From Thermodesulfovibrionia bacterium (GTDB lineage Bacteria > Nitrospirota > Thermodesulfovibrionia > UBA6902), in contig JAUSMY010000051.1 of NCBI GenBank assembly GCA_030646035.1, positions 1 through 60,979 on the forward strand: a DNA stretch of 60,979 nt, read 5' to 3'. The notes under the pieces are model-generated. The model searched no databases, was not told where the DNA came from, and saw nothing but the letters and a program-made list of their open reading frames with translations. A program made the position numbers and the translations under genes. This document shows positions 1 to 8,603 of the stretch, piece after piece. Numbering within the stretch: position 1 is the first letter of the stretch; every line of letters starts with the position of its first letter.

Positions 1-947
1 ATGATGATGAGATCAGCACTCCTGATATCCGCTTCATCCAATGAGTACTGAAGTTCAACATCCTCTTCATACATGAATGGATCAAAGTCAGTGAAGTTGG
101 ATATATAGCGCAACCCAAGCACTATGATCTTTAAAGGCTTGAGATGATTTTTCATATAACGCGGTATGATCCTTTCAATTGGTATCGCGTCTTCTTCATG
201 AAGCCCGAGGTCGCCCTGATAATCGAGCACGCCGATAACAGGCTTGCCTGTCTTGTCCTCTATCATCTCCAGCCCTGGGCGGAGGATCTCAATATCGCCT
301 CGGAATTTATTCACGATGAACGCCTTGATGAAATCAGCATCGCAACTTACCCCCCCTTCGCCCCCCCTTGACAAGGTGGGGATGTGAGGGGTCATATCCT
401 TCAGCAATTCCACAGTCCCGTAAAAAGCCGCGAATACCCCGCCTTTATCAATATCTCCAACAAGGACCACAGGCGCGTCAGCGTAACGTGCGATGCTCAT
501 ATTCACTATCTCTGCTTCCCGAAGGTTGATCTCTGCCGGACTGCCCGCTCCTTCGATCACAATAAGGTCATACTCAGCGGAGAGCCTGTCGTAAGCCGCT
601 GTAACAGATGCCCATGCCTTCTCCTTAATGCCATAGTATTCATCTGCCCTCATGTTGGCAAATACCTTGCCGTTCAAGATGACCTGGCATCCTGAGTTTG
701 AAGATGCCTTAAGCAGTACCGGATTAATATCATTGCACGGCTCGATCCCTGCTGCCTCAGCCTGAAACGCCTGCGCCCTTCCTATCTCTCCGCCCTCTTT
801 TGTGATAAAGGAATTGAGCGCCATGTTCTGCGCCTTGAAGGGCGCGACCTTGATGCCCATATCCCTGAATATCCTGCAGAGGCCTGCAACAATGACGCTC
901 TTTCCTGCGCCGGAACCTGTTCCCTGTATCATTAATGCCTTAGCCAT
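1..947 (-). CDS. cobQ: Cobyric acid synthase CobQ (partial, 3' end outside window)
   Basis: Glutamine-dependent amidation of adenosylcobyrinic acid side chains to make adenosylcobyric acid in the cytoplasm. The reading frame starts at the ATG at 947 and stays open for about 315 codons to the window edge. The N-terminus MAKALMIQGTGSGAGKS is the family's P-loop-like ATP site, followed by family-typical stretches such as PFKAQNMALNSF, DLIVIEGAGSPAEINL and VNKFRGD. The glutaminase half lies beyond the window. It starts 3 bp after the cobC stop, so it is the distal gene of the riboswitch-led cob operon. Residues about 186-199 (TPHIPTLSRGGEGG) interrupt the conserved junction before FIVNKFRGD and come from an inserted palindromic repeat. 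Confidence 0.93.
   Translation of the reverse strand, partial: MAKALMIQGTGSGAGKSVIVAGLCRIFRDMGIKVAPFKAQNMALNSFITKEGGEIGRAQAFQAEAAGIEPCNDINPVLLKASSNSGCQVILNGKVFANMRADEYYGIKEKAWASVTAAYDRLSAEYDLIVIEGAGSPAEINLREAEIVNMSIARYADAPVVLVGDIDKGGVFAAFYGTVELLKDMTPHIPTLSRGGEGGVSCDADFIKAFIVNKFRGDIEILRPGLEMIEDKTGKPVIGVLDYQGDLGLHEEDAIPIERIIPRYMKNHLKPLKIIVLGLRYISNFTDFDPFMYEEDVELQYSLDEADIRSADLII
351..391 (-). repeat. Palindromic mini-element inserted in frame in cobQ
   Basis: A C-run/G-run near-palindrome (CCCCCCCTTGACAAGGTGGGG) followed by a G-rich tail. It is read in frame as TPHIPTLSRGG, a stretch that CobQ families do not normally have between the ATPase core and FIVNKFRGD. The same orientation and frame recur at 1415-1447 and 3039-3075. 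Confidence 0.7.
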
Positions 948-950
948 AGT

Positions 951-1580
951 TCACCCCACGTAGTTGATACACTTTACAACCGGATAATCCCACATCTCGA
1001 CAATATTCAAACATCCGTAATCCTGTTCAACCCTGAATATATTCTCAAGCGGAATGCCGAGCAGATGGCAGAGTATCACTCTGTTAATCCCGCCATGAGC
1101 GACGATCGCGATATTCTCTCCCTGATGCTTTTCAATGATCTCACTAAAAACCTTCAATGCCCTATCTCTTAATTCGATGGTGCTTTCTCCATTCATCGGG
1201 CTGAACTCAAAGGGGTTGGCAGCCCATGCATTAAAGGCATCAGGCCATTTCTCCCTGATCTCATCAAAAGACATTCCCTCCCACAGGCCAAAATTGCGTT
1301 CTCTCAGTTCAGGCATGATGATCGGTTTCAGTCCATACGGGTCAGCAATTATCTCCGCGCTCTTTACTGCGCGAGAAAGGTCGGAGCAGTAGACAGCGTT
1401 AATCTTTTTTTGCCCCCTCTTAGATAAGAGGGGGATGGGGGAGTTATTTAAATACCCCGCCAGCCGCTTGATCTGTTCTATTCCGTTGGCAGACAAAGGA
1501 ACATCAATATGCCCCTTGTATCTTTTTGTCTCCGCGCCCTCTGTCTCTCCATGCCTTATGAGGTAAAGTTTCGTAAGCAT
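951..1580 (-). CDS. cobC: Alpha-ribazole phosphatase-like histidine phosphatase (CobC)
   Basis: Histidine phosphatase family protein, 209 residues, likely dephosphorylating alpha-ribazole 5'-phosphate or adenosylcobalamin 5'-phosphate in nucleotide-loop assembly. LYLIRHGET (residues 5-13) carries the phosphohistidine RHG motif; SDLSRA, LRERNFGLWEG and the second histidine in IVAHGG are also present. The start overlaps the 3' end of cobS by 25 bp, and cobQ follows after 3 bp. Residues about 45-59 (NNSPIPLLSKRGQKK) are an insertion between the helix ending in AGYL and NAVYCSDLSRA, encoded by a palindromic repeat. The operon position rather than the domain alone supports the cobC assignment; phosphoglycerate mutase-like proteins share the fold. 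Confidence 0.88.
   Translation of the reverse strand: MLTKLYLIRHGETEGAETKRYKGHIDVPLSANGIEQIKRLAGYLNNSPIPLLSKRGQKKINAVYCSDLSRAVKSAEIIADPYGLKPIIMPELRERNFGLWEGMSFDEIREKWPDAFNAWAANPFEFSPMNGESTIELRDRALKVFSEIIEKHQGENIAIVAHGGINRVILCHLLGIPLENIFRVEQDYGCLNIVEMWDYPVVKCINYVG
1415..1447 (-). repeat. Palindromic mini-element inserted in frame in cobC
   Basis: CCCCCTCTTAGATAAGAGGGGG is a near-perfect palindrome followed by ATGGGGGAG. Read on the minus strand it encodes NSPIPLLSKRG, matching the frame and orientation of the cobQ and cobT copies (consensus N-P-x-I-P-x-L-S-K-G-G). Confidence 0.75.
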
Positions 1581-2341
1581 ATCACCGCCATCATTAAAAA
1601 TAATATCTCTGACAATTCAGATACCGCGCCGAATGTATCGCCTGTCATTCCGCCAAACCTTCTGCCGCAAAACCAGACCGTTATCAATGAGAATATATAG
1701 AGCGCAGGCAAAGAGAAAGCAACATGAGCAAGGTCAGGTTTATGAAAGATCACAAAGACAGCAAGTAAAGAGAAGATAAGGCTCAGAGCAGTTGCCGTAA
1801 GTAATTCCTTTACTCCCACATTCTCAATAAATGCCTTGCCAAGCCCATCTGCTCTTGCTGACCTGCAGTGGAAGATCGCAGGCACCATCGCCCAGCGGGA
1901 ATATATCGGCAATAAAAACAGTATTAAATAATAAGTCGCAGGAGTAGAGCTTGAATATGCTTCATTAAGCAGAAGATACTTGAGCATGAGAACAAAAACT
2001 ATCGCAATGACACCTGCCGGGCCGATAGTGCTGTCTTTCATTATTGCGAGCTTCTTCTGCCTGTCACCTCTTGATGCGATCGCGTCAAAAGTATCTGCAA
2101 GCCCGTCAAGATGAAGCGCTCCGTTAGTTATGACAAGAAGAAGCATGACAAGCAGGTTGGTCAGCCCGATTGGAAAAATCCTTAACAATGTTGCCGCAGC
2201 ACAAACAAGAAGCGCACCCTGAACTATGCCGATCAGCGGGAAGAAGGCAGCAGAGCCGCCAACCTCCCTGTCCGAAACTATCCCTGTGTCTTTAACAGGT
2301 ATGATCGTCAGGAACTGAAACGCAAGAAGCAGCTTCTTCAT
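1556..2341 (-). CDS. cobS: Adenosylcobinamide-GDP ribazoletransferase CobS
   Basis: Integral inner-membrane cobalamin synthase joining adenosylcobinamide-GDP and alpha-ribazole. It has 261 residues, close to the family norm, with several hydrophobic segments. The family signatures LLAFQFLTIIPV near the N-terminus and NGALHLDGLADTFDAIAS (about residues 94-111) are clear; the acidic HLDGLADTFDA motif is the metal/substrate site. It starts 3 bp after cobT ends and its last 25 bp overlap cobC, so translation is probably coupled within the B12-controlled operon. Confidence 0.96.
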   Translation of the reverse strand: MKKLLLAFQFLTIIPVKDTGIVSDREVGGSAAFFPLIGIVQGALLVCAAATLLRIFPIGLTNLLVMLLLVITNGALHLDGLADTFDAIASRGDRQKKLAIMKDSTIGPAGVIAIVFVLMLKYLLLNEAYSSSTPATYYLILFLLPIYSRWAMVPAIFHCRSARADGLGKAFIENVGVKELLTATALSLIFSLLAVFVIFHKPDLAHVAFSLPALYIFSLITVWFCGRRFGGMTGDTFGAVSELSEILFLMMAVICLRNFTS

Positions 2342-2344
2342 ATA

Positions 2345-3433
2345 TTATTCTTTCCCTGAGACAGAGGCCTCGCCGAATGTCGCCATCTCCTTATATATCT
2401 TAAGCCCGCCTTCTATCATCAGCATCGCAAGCGCCGCGCCTGTGCCTTCGCCAAGCCTGAGGTCAAGGTCAAGTATCGGCCTTAATCCTATCTTTTCAAG
2501 CAAAGCCTTGTGCCCGACCTCCTGAGAATTATGCGCTGCAAACATATAATCCTTTGTCTTTGGCTCTATCATGTACGCGATAAGCGCGCCTGCTGTTGAT
2601 ATGAATCCGTCAATCACTACAGGAACTTTATTTGCCGCTGCGCCGATGATCAATCCCGCGATACCGCCTATCTCAGCTCCGCCGACCTTTGCAAGCACAC
2701 CAATAGGGTCAGCAGGGTCAGGCATATTAAATGAGATGGCATCCTTAATGACCCGCACTTTAAGCTTCCATGCCTCATCATTTATCCCTGTGCCCCTTCC
2801 TGTGATCTCTTCAACGGTCTTGCCGGTCATAACCGCTGTTATGGCGCTTGAGGGCGTTGTATTGGCAATGCCCATCTCGCCTGTGCCGAAAATCTTATAG
2901 CCCTTTTTTGCGTATTCGCCGGCAAGCTCTATCCCCACCTCTATGCACTTAAGCGCTTCTTCCCTTGTCATTGCAGGGCCTTTTCTCATATTCATTGTTC
3001 CTGAGACAACCTTCCGCGATACAAAACACCCACTTTCAATTCCCCCCTTGATAAGGGGGGACGCAGAGGGGTTGATAAAATCATGATCAACGCCTATATC
3101 CACAACAACAACATCTGCACCCGCATGACGCGCAAGGACATTTATACCGGCGCCGCCGTTAATAAAATTAAAGACCATCTGCTGAGTCACAGCCTTTGGG
3201 AACGCGGACACGCCTTCATCAGCAACGCCGTGATCTCCCGCGAATGTGAAGACAGCCTTCTTATCAAGCGAGGGCATAGGATTTTCTGTAATAGCGACGA
3301 GCTGTTTTGCAAACTCCTCAAGCCTTCCGAGACTGCCCTGCGGTTTTGTAAGGCTGTCCAGACGCATTTGCGCCTGCTCTGCAAACTTGCTGTTAACACT
3401 TGTTATACCTGAACATATATTTTTTAAGTCCAT
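2345..3433 (-). CDS. cobT: Nicotinate-nucleotide-dimethylbenzimidazole phosphoribosyltransferase CobT
   Basis: Makes alpha-ribazole phosphate from nicotinate mononucleotide and a lower-ligand base. Of 362 residues, the conserved blocks are [16 protein letters not shown] (26-41), [18 protein letters not shown] (62-79), [16 protein letters not shown], and the C-terminal [13 protein letters not shown] with the catalytic Glu region. Residues about 120-134 ([11 protein letters not shown] and flanks) are extra relative to the family and coincide with a palindromic repeat. The gene lies 11 bp after cobU and 3 bp before cobS. Confidence 0.97.
   Translation of the reverse strand: MDLKNICSGITSVNSKFAEQAQMRLDSLTKPQGSLGRLEEFAKQLVAITENPMPSLDKKAVFTFAGDHGVADEGVSAFPKAVTQQMVFNFINGGAGINVLARHAGADVVVVDIGVDHDFINPSASPLIKGGIESGCFVSRKVVSGTMNMRKGPAMTREEALKCIEVGIELAGEYAKKGYKIFGTGEMGIANTTPSSAITAVMTGKTVEEITGRGTGINDEAWKLKVRVIKDAISFNMPDPADPIGVLAKVGGAEIGGIAGLIIGAAANKVPVVIDGFISTAGALIAYMIEPKTKDYMFAAHNSQEVGHKALLEKIGLRPILDLDLRLGEGTGAALAMLMIEGGLKIYKEMATFGEASVSGKE
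3039..3075 (-). repeat. Palindromic mini-element inserted in frame in cobT
   Basis: CCCCCCTTGATAAGGGGGG is a palindrome followed by ACGCAGAGGGGTTG. On the minus strand it encodes [11 protein letters not shown], an insertion between the strand ending in DHDF and the CFVSRKVV block of CobT. It is the third copy of the element found in cobQ and cobC. Confidence 0.75.
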
Positions 3434-3444
3434 TGATTCTCCTT

Positions 3445-3972
3445 TTATTTTATCTTTATCGGTATCCCGGCGGTTACAAGATAAACTTCATCTGCGATCT
3501 CCGCAACCTTCTGATTTAAAAATCCCGCCGTATCTCTGAACCTTCTCGCGAGTTCATTCTCAGGCACAATGCCCATCCCGACCTCGTTAGATACGATAAA
3601 GAGTTTTGAGTTATTTGCTTTTTTCATTAAGTCTTCCAACACAGCGATCAGACCATCTATTTCCCTGCTGCAATCCATATTGCCGCAGATCAGATTTGAT
3701 AGCCAGAGCGTAAGACAATCAAGAACAACAACGCTGTACTTAGTGTCTGCATCGGAAATGATCTCAGGAATTTTGAACGGCTCTTCAAAGGTATCCCACT
3801 CAGCTCCGCGCTCATCCTTGTGCTTCCTGATGCGCTCCTTCATCTCATCGTCAAGCGCCTGAGCAGTTGCGATATACGCCTTTCGCCCGTCAATTTTCTC
3901 TGCCTCTCTCAGAGCAAAAGAGCTCTTTCCGCTCCGCGCCCCGCCTGTTATAAATACTATCTTGTTTTTCAT
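3445..3972 (-). CDS. cobU: Adenosylcobinamide kinase / adenosylcobinamide-phosphate guanylyltransferase CobU
   Basis: Bifunctional enzyme of nucleotide-loop assembly that phosphorylates adenosylcobinamide and then transfers GMP. The 175-residue protein has the P-loop [15 protein letters not shown] near residues 8-22, the kinase motif [20 protein letters not shown] with the guanylylation-site region, [13 protein letters not shown] as Walker B, and [17 protein letters not shown] before the C-terminus. Length and motif order match the family. It lies between tonB and cobT with gaps of 6 and 11 bp. Confidence 0.96.
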   Translation of the reverse strand: MKNKIVFITGGARSGKSSFALREAEKIDGRKAYIATAQALDDEMKERIRKHKDERGAEWDTFEEPFKIPEIISDADTKYSVVVLDCLTLWLSNLICGNMDCSREIDGLIAVLEDLMKKANNSKLFIVSNEVGMGIVPENELARRFRDTAGFLNQKVAEIADEVYLVTAGIPIKIK

Positions 3973-3978
3973 ATCTCC

Positions 3979-4710
3979 CTAATCATCCAGCCTGTAGGTC
4001 ACAGGCACCTCGACCCTGTCTTCAATATAAGGATACGGGCCTGCCTTTTTAATTGCTTTCATAGTAGCCTCATCAAGCATGTTATATCCTGAACTCTTCA
4101 GAACTTCGATCTCACTTGGCTCTCCACTTGCTCCGATCCTGAAGCTGACATGTACCGTGCCCTCAATACCCCTTCTTCTTGCTATCTTAGGATATGTCTT
4201 TTCTCGTTCAATCGCCGAGCTGATAAGCTTAAGCGCATCAGATTCCGAGATGCCGCCTCTCTTATCATCTGTTGTTTTGGAGCTTGTAATGATTTCTTCT
4301 CCGCCCTGTATGGAATTTGTATATTCCATCTTCTCGTTGGAAAACGTTATGTCAGAGCCTTTAGCTGCGCCTGATGTATCTCCGGGATCAATAGAGAGAG
4401 ATTTCGTAAAGCTAACTTCTCTATTGTCAGATTCAGGATCCCTCGATATTATCTCTTCATCATGCTCTCTTTTATTTACAATCAGAGCAGGCTCTTTCTG
4501 CATCTTCTTAACCACTGTTTTCTTTAATGAGACATCTTTTGTAACTGCCTTTGCGGGTTTCTCGACATCGGACTTAAGGTCTATAAAGAAGACCTTCTCA
4601 TTCAGCATCTTCCCGCTCTCCCCCTGGAATCTCACTGCAAGCAGGAGAAGAGCGGCAAAAGTGCCGTGCAAAAGCAATGAAAAAATAAATGTCCTTTGCA
4701 ATCCCATCAT
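3979..4710 (-). CDS. tonB: TonB-family energy-transducing protein
   Basis: Couples inner-membrane proton-motive force to outer-membrane receptors, here presumably BtuB encoded just upstream. One N-terminal transmembrane segment (about residues 9-26, FIFSLLLHGTFAALLLLAVR) anchors it. A charged periplasmic linker rich in K, E and S follows, and the C-terminal domain has YPKIARRRGIEGTVHVSFRI and the strand ending in VPVTYRL. At 243 residues it is a typical TonB. No exbB/exbD is next to it, so it must borrow a motor encoded elsewhere. It sits 23 bp after btuB. Confidence 0.9.
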   Translation of the reverse strand: MMGLQRTFIFSLLLHGTFAALLLLAVRFQGESGKMLNEKVFFIDLKSDVEKPAKAVTKDVSLKKTVVKKMQKEPALIVNKREHDEEIISRDPESDNREVSFTKSLSIDPGDTSGAAKGSDITFSNEKMEYTNSIQGGEEIITSSKTTDDKRGGISESDALKLISSAIEREKTYPKIARRRGIEGTVHVSFRIGASGEPSEIEVLKSSGYNMLDEATMKAIKKAGPYPYIEDRVEVPVTYRLDD

Positions 4711-4733
4711 CTTTTTATATGCACCCGAACAAA

Positions 4734-6575
4734 CTACATCTCAAATTTTATCCCTGCATAAGCAGAAAGTCCCGGCGTGCTGTATCCGCCTGCTGTTGAA
4801 TAATCTTCATCAAAGAGATTATCCACCCTTGCAAAGAAGCTGGTATCCTTTCTTAACTTGTAGCTGCCGCTGAGATTGACGATCGAATAAGAACCAAGAT
4901 GGCCCACTGAAGCGGAGTCATAAACCTTTCCGACGAATGTGTATTCCGCAAAGAGAGCTACAGGCCCGCCTGAATACTCTACGCTTATACCGGCCTTGTC
5001 TTTCGGCCTCCTTCTGAGGCGCTCTCCGGTCTCTTTGTCCTCTGTATCAAGATATGTATATGAAGATCTTACTGTTACATCTTCAATCACCTTTACGGAA
5101 ACGCCGGCTTCAAGCCCTTTCACCGCTGCCTTTGATATGTTTTTCGGAGAATAGAGCCACGACCCAGGAGGAGTTTCTACCCAGTCAATGAGGTCATCAT
5201 ACTTCTGGTCAAAATATGTAACTGTGGCAGAAGCCCTGTCCTTGATGATCTCCTTTTCAAGTCCTATCTCCCATGAACTGCTCTTTTCAGGCGAAAGATT
5301 CAGATTGCCGCTGCTGCCCCACGGGTCATTATAAAAGAGCTCATTAAGCGTCGGAGCTCTGAAGCCTGTGCCGTAGCTTGCCTTGACCGTAAGAGCGGCC
5401 TGCCTGATATTGTAAATTCCACCGATCCGGTAGGTCGTCTCATCACCAAATGTCTCATGGTCATCGATCCTCAGACCGGCGTTGATAACAAGGTCATCAT
5501 TAAAGAGCTTGGCTTTATTATTGAGATAGAGCGCCTTGTTATCCACCGTCTCGTCAAATATCCCCTTGTTCTCGCCCGCCTCTTTACGGTATTCAGCGCC
5601 GAACGTAAATGTGTATGCGTCAGATATGTAAAAATTATTCTGCCAATCGATAGTCTTCATTCCGGTTATTATGTCGGCGTTATTCCATGAGGTATCAGGG
5701 TCCTTGTACTTCAAAGAATCTTCAACTGTTGAGAGTGATAAGACCTGCTCCCATATATCAAAAAGATAGAGCCTTCCTTTGCCTGAAAGCATGTGGTGAT
5801 TCCCGTGCTGTACATAATTCAGATCGTCACTGCCAAATGCATCGAGATCGGAGCGGTCATAATAATATTTGCCTGAGACCTCTATATCTGCTTTGTCTGT
5901 CGGGCTGAAATTGAGCTTTCCGGATACAGAGGCGTTTTTATACCCGTCCTTCTCTGTTCCTTTCTTAGCAGCTGATATCCCGTCGGTTGTGAAATATGTT
6001 CCTGTCAGTCTGTAGCCCAGTCCCATATATCCGCCTGAGACTGTTGCAGAGGGTTTATATGTTCCATATGAGCCTGTCTCAAAAGAGGCTGATATCTTGG
6101 GCGTGCCTTTGCCCTTCCTTGTAATGATGTTTATAACCCCTGCCATCGCCTCTGAGCCGTATATAGTGCTCTGCGGGCCTTTCACTATCTCGATCCTCTC
6201 TATGTCATCCACATTGAGGCTTGAAAAATCAAACGTGCCTGTGGTCGTGCTCTTCACCTTCACACCGTCTATCATGACAAGGGTATGTTCCGTGTTGCCG
6301 CCGCGGAGAACGATTGCAGCCTGTTTGCCTGCGCCTCCATTCTGGACAACATTCAATTCAGAAATGCCTTTTAAGACATCTGAGACAAACTGCGTATTCA
6401 TCTTTTTTATATCTTCACTCTTGATCACGATAACATCACTTGTTGTCTCCTCGATCGCTTCCTCTATCTTGGTAGCTGTAACAACAACCTCTCCAACCTT
6501 TATCGCTTTATCAGCTGCCAGTAAAGGCGCGGCTGTAACGAGCATCATGAACATCAATATAATTATCCGCTTCAT
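4734..6575 (-). CDS. btuB: TonB-dependent outer-membrane cobalamin receptor BtuB
   Basis: Outer-membrane 22-strand barrel receptor of 613 residues for corrinoid uptake. The signal peptide is about residues 1-20 (LLAADKA at its end). A TonB-box-like segment near VGEVVVTATKIE and a plug domain (VIKSEDIKKMNTQFVSDVLK, VLRGGNTEHTLVMIDGVKV, IERIEIVKGPQSTIYGSEAM) precede the barrel. The barrel ends in the aromatic-type strand AYAGIKFEM typical of outer-membrane proteins. It is the first gene after the cobalamin riboswitch and is followed by tonB and cob genes, which supports cobalamin rather than siderophore specificity. The SD-like GGGAG lies upstream of ATG 6575. Confidence 0.94.
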   Translation of the reverse strand: MKRIIILMFMMLVTAAPLLAADKAIKVGEVVVTATKIEEAIEETTSDVIVIKSEDIKKMNTQFVSDVLKGISELNVVQNGGAGKQAAIVLRGGNTEHTLVMIDGVKVKSTTTGTFDFSSLNVDDIERIEIVKGPQSTIYGSEAMAGVINIITRKGKGTPKISASFETGSYGTYKPSATVSGGYMGLGYRLTGTYFTTDGISAAKKGTEKDGYKNASVSGKLNFSPTDKADIEVSGKYYYDRSDLDAFGSDDLNYVQHGNHHMLSGKGRLYLFDIWEQVLSLSTVEDSLKYKDPDTSWNNADIITGMKTIDWQNNFYISDAYTFTFGAEYRKEAGENKGIFDETVDNKALYLNNKAKLFNDDLVINAGLRIDDHETFGDETTYRIGGIYNIRQAALTVKASYGTGFRAPTLNELFYNDPWGSSGNLNLSPEKSSSWEIGLEKEIIKDRASATVTYFDQKYDDLIDWVETPPGSWLYSPKNISKAAVKGLEAGVSVKVIEDVTVRSSYTYLDTEDKETGERLRRRPKDKAGISVEYSGGPVALFAEYTFVGKVYDSASVGHLGSYSIVNLSGSYKLRKDTSFFARVDNLFDEDYSTAGGYSTPGLSAYAGIKFEM

Positions 6576-6620
6576 TATTTATTCTCCCAGGTTTATTGTT
6601 TTTAGTTTTTGTCTTTCGTT

Positions 6621-6664
6621 TTAATCGGCTATCATGATCTCTGTCATGAAGTATTGATTCTCAT
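6621..6664 (-). other. Two overlapping leader mini-ORFs between riboswitch and btuB
   Basis: A strong Shine-Dalgarno AGGAGG (6670-6675, minus strand) sits 5 nt before an ATG at 6664 that opens a 6-codon ORF ending at 6644. Its stop overlaps (ATGA) the start of an 8-codon ORF at 6647-6621. This lies in the expression-platform region downstream of the riboswitch. It may be a leader peptide or a decoy ribosome site; function is inferred only from layout. Confidence 0.35.
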
Positions 6665-6700
6665 TGCTGCCTCCTCTTCCCGCGAAGGGTTTCGTATTTT

Positions 6701-6848
6701 CAAGGTGATCAGGATCTCCTGACTCAGGGCATCCTACTCGCCCGCCTTCCCATCCCGAAGCGTCGGAACAGTGGCATTTTGGGCTTTCGCTCCCTTTACA
6801 GTTGCGGGGCAGTCTCTGCTTTTCACAGAATTCCCCTGCATTACCTTG
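6701..6848 (-). promoter_or_regulatory. Cobalamin riboswitch controlling btuB-tonB-cob operon
   Basis: Minus-strand RNA with the conserved cobalamin aptamer elements in order: GCCCCGCAACTGTAAAGGG, GCCACTG, a GGGAAGGCGGGCGAG block, and the B12 box GAGTCAGGAGATCCTG near 6709-6725. A closing stem CAAGGT (6843-6848) with ACCTTG (6701-6706) can form. It lies 126 bp upstream of btuB on the same strand; adenosylcobalamin would repress the operon. The whole 307-bp gap between btuD and btuB holds this aptamer, the btuD 3' hairpin and two mini-ORFs. Confidence 0.95.
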
Positions 6849-6857
6849 TGCTGATTA

Positions 6858-6884
6858 AACTGCCGAATATTTTTTCGGGCAGTT
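6858..6884 (-). terminator. Hairpin at the 3' end of btuD
   Basis: An inverted repeat AACTGCCCGAA/TTCGGCAGTT with a short A-rich loop and one bulge overlaps the btuD stop codon. The minus-strand tail is only weakly T-rich, so it is a candidate terminator separating the btuFCD transcript from the riboswitch of the next operon. Confidence 0.45.
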
Positions 6885-7647
6885 AATACTTAATATAAAT
6901 TCCGCCTGAATCCTCCCTCTTTATCTCCACCTCAACATCAAACGCGCTTTTGAGCAGTTCCTTTGTCAAAACCTCATCCGGTTTGCCTATGCCGAGGATA
7001 CGGCCGTTCTTTATCAGTACAATCTTGTCAAACTGCAACGCGATATTTATATCATGAAGCGCCATGACAACCGATATCTTTCTCTTTATTCTTAATTCCT
7101 TCAGAAGCCTCAGGAGTTCGATCTGGTACTTTATATCCAGATTGGCAAGAGGCTCATCAAGCAGCACCAGCCCGGCGCCCTGAAGCAGCGTCATCGCAAG
7201 ATATACCCTTCTTCTTTCCCCGCCGCTCAGGTTTGTGATAAGCGATCCGCTGTTATTTTGAAGCCCCACCATCTCTATGGCCTCATCAACGGTCAGCTCA
7301 GGCAATGTGTCATACGGATACAGCCCCATGCTCACAAGTTCCTTCACCTTAAAAGGGATGCTGATATCAAGGATCTGCGGAAGATAGCTCAAGAGTTTTG
7401 CCCTGTCCTTATTCTTGTAAGACCCAACCGGCTTGCCCCAGAGGTTTATATCTCCGCTTGACGCTTTTAATAAGCCGCTCGCCAGTTTAAGAATGGTTGA
7501 TTTGCCTGAACCATTCGCACCGAGAAGGCCTATGAATTCACCATTCTCTATGGAGAATGATATCTCCCGTATAAATGGCTTATTCTTATCGTAAGAAAAG
7601 CCCGCATTAATAAAATTCAGAATAGGCCTGTCAGATGCTGAGGACAT
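6883..7647 (-). CDS. btuD: Vitamin B12 ABC transporter ATP-binding protein BtuD
   Basis: Cytoplasmic ATPase of the BtuCDF importer, 254 residues. Walker A GLLGANGSGKST (about 40-51), Q-loop LSYLPQ, signature LSGGERRRV, Walker B GLVLLDEPLANLD and the switch His in ALHDINIAL are intact. It overlaps btuC by 17 bp, so it is the last gene of btuF-btuC-btuD under the second riboswitch. The FepC/BtuD family also serves siderophores; the riboswitch and neighbours decide the assignment. Confidence 0.93.
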   Translation of the reverse strand: MSSASDRPILNFINAGFSYDKNKPFIREISFSIENGEFIGLLGANGSGKSTILKLASGLLKASSGDINLWGKPVGSYKNKDRAKLLSYLPQILDISIPFKVKELVSMGLYPYDTLPELTVDEAIEMVGLQNNSGSLITNLSGGERRRVYLAMTLLQGAGLVLLDEPLANLDIKYQIELLRLLKELRIKRKISVVMALHDINIALQFDKIVLIKNGRILGIGKPDEVLTKELLKSAFDVEVEIKREDSGGIYIKY

Positions 7648-8593
7648 CTTTCCTCCTGAGCAGAAAAAGAAAATAGGGCGCGCCTAAAATAGCTGTTATT
7701 ATCCCGGCAGGAAGTTCCATCGGCGAGACAATGGATTTTCCTATAAGGTCGGCTATGCATAAAAGCACCCCGCCTCCGATAGCTGAGACAGGGATCAGAA
7801 CCTTATTGTCCGAGCCGACCAGAAACCTTCCAATATGCGGGATGAGCAACCCGATGAAACCTATCATGCCGCCCAGCGCAACAGAAGCCGCTGTCATCAA
7901 TCCGACTGAAATAAAGAGTATGAACCTCTCTTTACGCGGAGAGAATCCGAGGCTGTGCGCGAGATCATCGCCGAGCATAAGCGCGTTGAGCGCCCTGGCG
8001 CGGGTCATTGCAACAACAAGGCCTGCTGCTATAAAAACAAATCCATAAGGAATGATCGACCAGTCTGCAATTGAGAGGTCGCCGAATATCCATAGAGTGG
8101 CGCGCCTCAGGCCTTCATCGCTTGATACACTCATAAGGAGCATGAGCATTGCTGAAAAGAGAAAGCCCAGTCCAACGCCTGCGAGCAGGAGCCTGTCCGG
8201 CCAGAAACCGCCCCGCTTCCATCCCATTGCGCCGACAAAGACACCTGTTGTCAAAGCTCCGATAAACGCAAGCAGAGGTATCGTCACAATGCCGAAAAGA
8301 GAGAGCCCGGTTATTATGCCGAATGCTGCGGCCAATGCAGCTCCGCTTGAGATGCCAAGTATGTAAGGGTCTGCGAGCGGATTTCTGAGTATCCCCTGAA
8401 GCACTGCGCCAGATGCTCCGAGCGCCATGCCCATCAATATCGAAACCAACACCCTCGGCAGTCTGATGGACAAGAGTATATCTTTCCCCATCTCGCCAAG
8501 ATTAAAAGGGCTTATCGGCTTCGGCCCGATAAAAAGGGCGATAGCAAAGATCATTGCCGCAATAATTGTTATGAGTATTAATTTTGTCTTCAT
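7631..8593 (-). CDS. btuC: Vitamin B12 ABC transporter permease BtuC
   Basis: FecCD-family inner-membrane permease of 320 residues with roughly ten hydrophobic segments. Family motifs include LSIRLPRVLVSILMGMALG, GAVLQGILRNPLADPYILG, and the coupling-helix region ending in GGMIGFIGLLIPHIGR. It begins 10 bp after btuF and its 3' end overlaps btuD, giving a standard importer operon. Confidence 0.94.
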   Translation of the reverse strand: MKTKLILITIIAAMIFAIALFIGPKPISPFNLGEMGKDILLSIRLPRVLVSILMGMALGASGAVLQGILRNPLADPYILGISSGAALAAAFGIITGLSLFGIVTIPLLAFIGALTTGVFVGAMGWKRGGFWPDRLLLAGVGLGFLFSAMLMLLMSVSSDEGLRRATLWIFGDLSIADWSIIPYGFVFIAAGLVVAMTRARALNALMLGDDLAHSLGFSPRKERFILFISVGLMTAASVALGGMIGFIGLLIPHIGRFLVGSDNKVLIPVSAIGGGVLLCIADLIGKSIVSPMELPAGIITAILGAPYFLFLLRRKDVLSI

Positions 8594-8603
8594 ATTAATT
8601 GAA

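Noticed and set aside
144-695. Two plus-strand ORFs at the left edge
   Set aside because: They lie opposite the cobQ frame, have no ribosome sites and no recognisable domain; the minus-strand CobQ reading is unambiguous.
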